NCBI RefSeq assembly: GCF_000765215.1
Contig: NZ_JPJE01000006.1
Span: 62,001 to 126,000 of the forward strand
Source of the DNA: Eubacterium sp. ER2
Lineage (GTDB): Bacteria; Bacillota; Clostridia; Lachnospirales; Lachnospiraceae
Reading direction: 5' to 3'
DNA: 64,000 nt
A program made the position numbers and the translations under genes. Of this stretch, positions 62,087 through 64,000 are shown piece by piece; position 1 is the stretch's first letter, and each line of letters starts with the position of its first letter. The notes under the pieces are model-generated. The model was not told the origin of the DNA, did no database searches, and saw only the letters and a list, made by a program, of their open reading frames with translations.

Positions 62087-63229
62087 ATGATCTATCTGGA
62101 CAATGCGGCGACGACGATGCAGAAGCCGAAGGAAGTGATCCAGGCGGTTGTGACTGCCATGCAGTCCATGGGGAACGCCGGCAGGGGTGCTCACTCGGCC
62201 TCGCTGGAAGCATCAAGAACGATATATGACACAAGAGAGAAGCTCTGCCACTTTTTCGGCGGAAAGGATCCCAGACAGCTGGTGTTCACATGCAACTCCA
62301 CGGAGAGCCTGAACACGGCCATCAAGGGCGTTTTAAATCCCGGTGATCACGTGATCACCACTATGCTGGAGCACAATTCCGTGCTGCGTCCCCTTTACGA
62401 GATGGAGGAGCGGGGAGTTCGCCTGACCATCATAGAGAGTGACAGAAAAGGGCTCGTTGAATACGAAGATTTTGAGAGGGCTATCTGTCCGGAGACAAAG
62501 GCCATCGTGTGTACCCACGGCTCCAACCTGACAGGCAATCTGGTGGATATCGAGAGAGTGGGCAGGATCGCGAAGGACCACGGCCTTCTCTTTATCGTGG
62601 ATGCCTCCCAGACAGCGGGGGTATTTCCCATTGACGTGGAGAAGATGCACATAGACATCCTCTGCTTTACAGGCCACAAGGGGCTCTTGGGGCCCCAGGG
62701 GACAGGCGGTATGTACGTGAGGGAGGGCGTCAAAGTGCGGCCCTTAAAGAGCGGCGGCAGCGGCGTCCAGACCTACAGCAGGACTCATCCGGCCCAGATG
62801 CCTACAGCCCTGGAGGCGGGGACCATGAACGGCCACGGCATAGCGGGACTCCACGCGGCCGTGGAGTATATTGAGCGGACAGGCATATACAACATCCGCA
62901 AAAGAGAGCAGGAATGTATGTGGAATTTCTACAACGGAGTGAAAGATATTCCCGGCGTTACTGTGTACGGCGATTTTTCCGGAGGGGAGAGATGTCCCAT
63001 CGTCTCCCTCAATATCGGTGATTATGACTCCTCAGAAGTTGGCGATGAACTTCTTACAGAATATGGAATTTCTACCAGACCGGGGGCTCACTGTGCGCCT
63101 CTGATGCACCAGGCCCTGGGAACGGTGGAGCAGGGGGCAGTAAGGTTCAGCTTTTCCCACTACACCACTGATGAGGAGGTGGAGACGGCCATAAGAGCCA
63201 TCCGTGAGCTTGCGCAGGAGGAAGAATAG
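62087..63229 (+). CDS. Cysteine desulfurase/selenocysteine lyase-like PLP enzyme
   Basis: A 380-aa class V aminotransferase-fold enzyme. MIYLDNAATT at the start, TCNSTESLNTAIKG, DASQTAGVFPIDV, CFTGHKGLLGPQG (PLP K198) and RPGAHCAPLMHQ (active-site Cys, C336) identify it. Next to yedE and the sel genes it probably supplies selenide from selenocysteine or cysteine-bound sulfur/selenium. ATG 62087 is preferred to 62081 because GGGGGA directly abuts the latter. Confidence 0.88.
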   Translation: MIYLDNAATTMQKPKEVIQAVVTAMQSMGNAGRGAHSASLEASRTIYDTREKLCHFFGGKDPRQLVFTCNSTESLNTAIKGVLNPGDHVITTMLEHNSVLRPLYEMEERGVRLTIIESDRKGLVEYEDFERAICPETKAIVCTHGSNLTGNLVDIERVGRIAKDHGLLFIVDASQTAGVFPIDVEKMHIDILCFTGHKGLLGPQGTGGMYVREGVKVRPLKSGGSGVQTYSRTHPAQMPTALEAGTMNGHGIAGLHAAVEYIERTGIYNIRKREQECMWNFYNGVKDIPGVTVYGDFSGGERCPIVSLNIGDYDSSEVGDELLTEYGISTRPGAHCAPLMHQALGTVEQGAVRFSFSHYTTDEEVETAIRAIRELAQEEE

Positions 63230-63294
63230 TGGGTTCCTGGAGCTTTCGGTAAATCTGTTTTTTGAGTGAATGAGAGTAGAAGGAGGAAGTACAA

Positions 63295-64000
63295 ATGAAT
63301 TTTAACTTGTCAGACTCAAAGAAAAAACTTGCGCTGGCAGGGGTGGTATGCGGACTTGTGGCGGCAGCCCTCGCGTACTTTGGAAACCCGGCCAACATGG
63401 CGATCTGTATCGCCTGCTTTATCCGCGACACAGCGGGGGCCCTGGGCATGCACCAGGCAGACACGGTACAGTATGCCCGCCCTGAGATCATCGGCATCGT
63501 TCTCGGCGCTTTTGTGATTTCAGCGGCTACAAAGGAGTACCGTTCCACGGCTGGATCTTCACCGATGATCCGCTTTATCCTTGGAATGGTCATCATGATC
63601 GGCTCCCTCGTGTTCCTGGGATGCCCGCTGCGTATGGTGATCCGTATGTCCGCAGGCGACCTGAACGCATGGGTAGCCCTCATCGGCTTTATCCTCGGCG
63701 TGGCCACAGGCGCCTTTGCCCTGAAGAAGGGCTTCAGCCTGGGAAGGGCTCATGAGACCCAGAAGACCAGCGGCGTGGTACTGCCGGCCATCATGGTAGG
63801 TATCCTACTGCTTGCACTGTGCACCACACTTCTCAAGTCCAGCACAAGCGGCCCGGGAAGCATGCATGCACCTATCATTATCTCCCTCATCGGAGGCCTG
63901 ATCTTCGGCGCCTTTGCCCAGAAGTCGAGAATGTGCTTTGCGGGAAGTATCAGGGACGTGATCCTGATGAAAAACTTTGACCTTCTCACAGTGATCGTGG
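63295..64000 (+). CDS. yedE: YedE-type putative selenium transporter (partial)
   Basis: The first 235 residues of a membrane protein that runs off the window. At least five helices are visible, with conserved Cys-containing loops (AICIACFIRDTAGA, FLGCPLRMVIRMSAGD, KSRMCFAGSIRD) as in YedE. A good ribosome binding site (AGGAGG) lies 6 nt upstream of ATG 63295. It follows csd by 65 nt and probably imports or handles selenium for SelD. Confidence 0.9.
   Translation, partial: MNFNLSDSKKKLALAGVVCGLVAAALAYFGNPANMAICIACFIRDTAGALGMHQADTVQYARPEIIGIVLGAFVISAATKEYRSTAGSSPMIRFILGMVIMIGSLVFLGCPLRMVIRMSAGDLNAWVALIGFILGVATGAFALKKGFSLGRAHETQKTSGVVLPAIMVGILLLALCTTLLKSSTSGPGSMHAPIIISLIGGLIFGAFAQKSRMCFAGSIRDVILMKNFDLLTVIV

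Noticed and set aside
1-64000. CRISPR arrays, rRNA, tRNA or complete insertion sequences
   Set aside because: No regularly spaced repeats of suitable length, no tRNA T-arm with matching acceptor stem, and no transposase with terminal repeats were found by eye.

Overview
The window looks like chromosome of a Gram-positive gut anaerobe of the Lachnospiraceae (Clostridia). Grounds: GC-rich third codon positions, strong AGGAGG-type ribosome binding sites, a V-type ATPase operon, a selenocysteine (Sec) gene cluster, a minimal SufCB-like Fe-S pair, a CIRCE-controlled Hsp20 gene, Rpn-type PD-(D/E)XK nucleases, and no oxygen-respiration genes. The family is inferred from gene content; the species cannot be named.

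Layout. 1-6.3 kb: nspC (polyamine synthesis), then a glycoside-hydrolase locus that looks damaged. A truncated AraC regulator and a truncated GH42 beta-galactosidase meet head to head at one apparent deletion point, followed by an intact GH30 and a GH43 with an apparent in-frame internal deletion. 6.5-11.4 kb: an Rpn-like nuclease (also shortened), a YfcE-type phosphoesterase, a YczE-type membrane protein, and an AraC regulator overlapping a SufC/SufB-like pair. 11.5-16.2 kb: an AT-richer block with a LacI regulator facing an orphan RarA/MgsA C-terminal-domain protein, an MFS transporter and a purine permease. 16.2-20.7 kb: an FAD dehydrogenase and a thiamine salvage operon (thiM-thiE-HAD-thiD). 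20.8-30.1 kb: a small helical protein and the V-ATPase operon H-C-I-K-F-E-A-B-D, with an unusual perfectly closed cloverleaf-like element between B and D. 30.1-35.1 kb: a toxin-antitoxin pair with its operator inside the promoter, an Rpn remnant, and an ECF sigma/membrane protein/ABC exporter operon.

35.1-41.5 kb: an AraC-controlled sugar operon (Gfo/Idh/MocA dehydrogenase, two TIM-barrel isomerases, class II aldolase, PfkB kinase) whose enzymes can be ordered into an oxidation, isomerisation, phosphorylation and aldol-cleavage route. 41.5-46.0 kb: a two-component system divergent from two bacterial PH-domain membrane proteins. 46.0-53.2 kb: an orphan protein like the N-terminal part of D-proline reductase PrdA, CIRCE-controlled Hsp20, a YARHG protein, a second YczE-like protein, small proteins, a HAD phosphatase, nagB, a CBM9-like protein and an rRNA-methyltransferase-like protein.

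53.3-64 kb: selenium utilisation, yedF-selD-selA-selB-lysR and then csd-yedE. selD carries an in-frame UGA at codon 16. The two halves are separated by an AT-rich, oppositely oriented leucine-rich-repeat surface protein. yedE runs off the window end. No tRNA, rRNA, CRISPR array or complete insertion sequence was seen; selC (tRNA-Sec) is not in the window.
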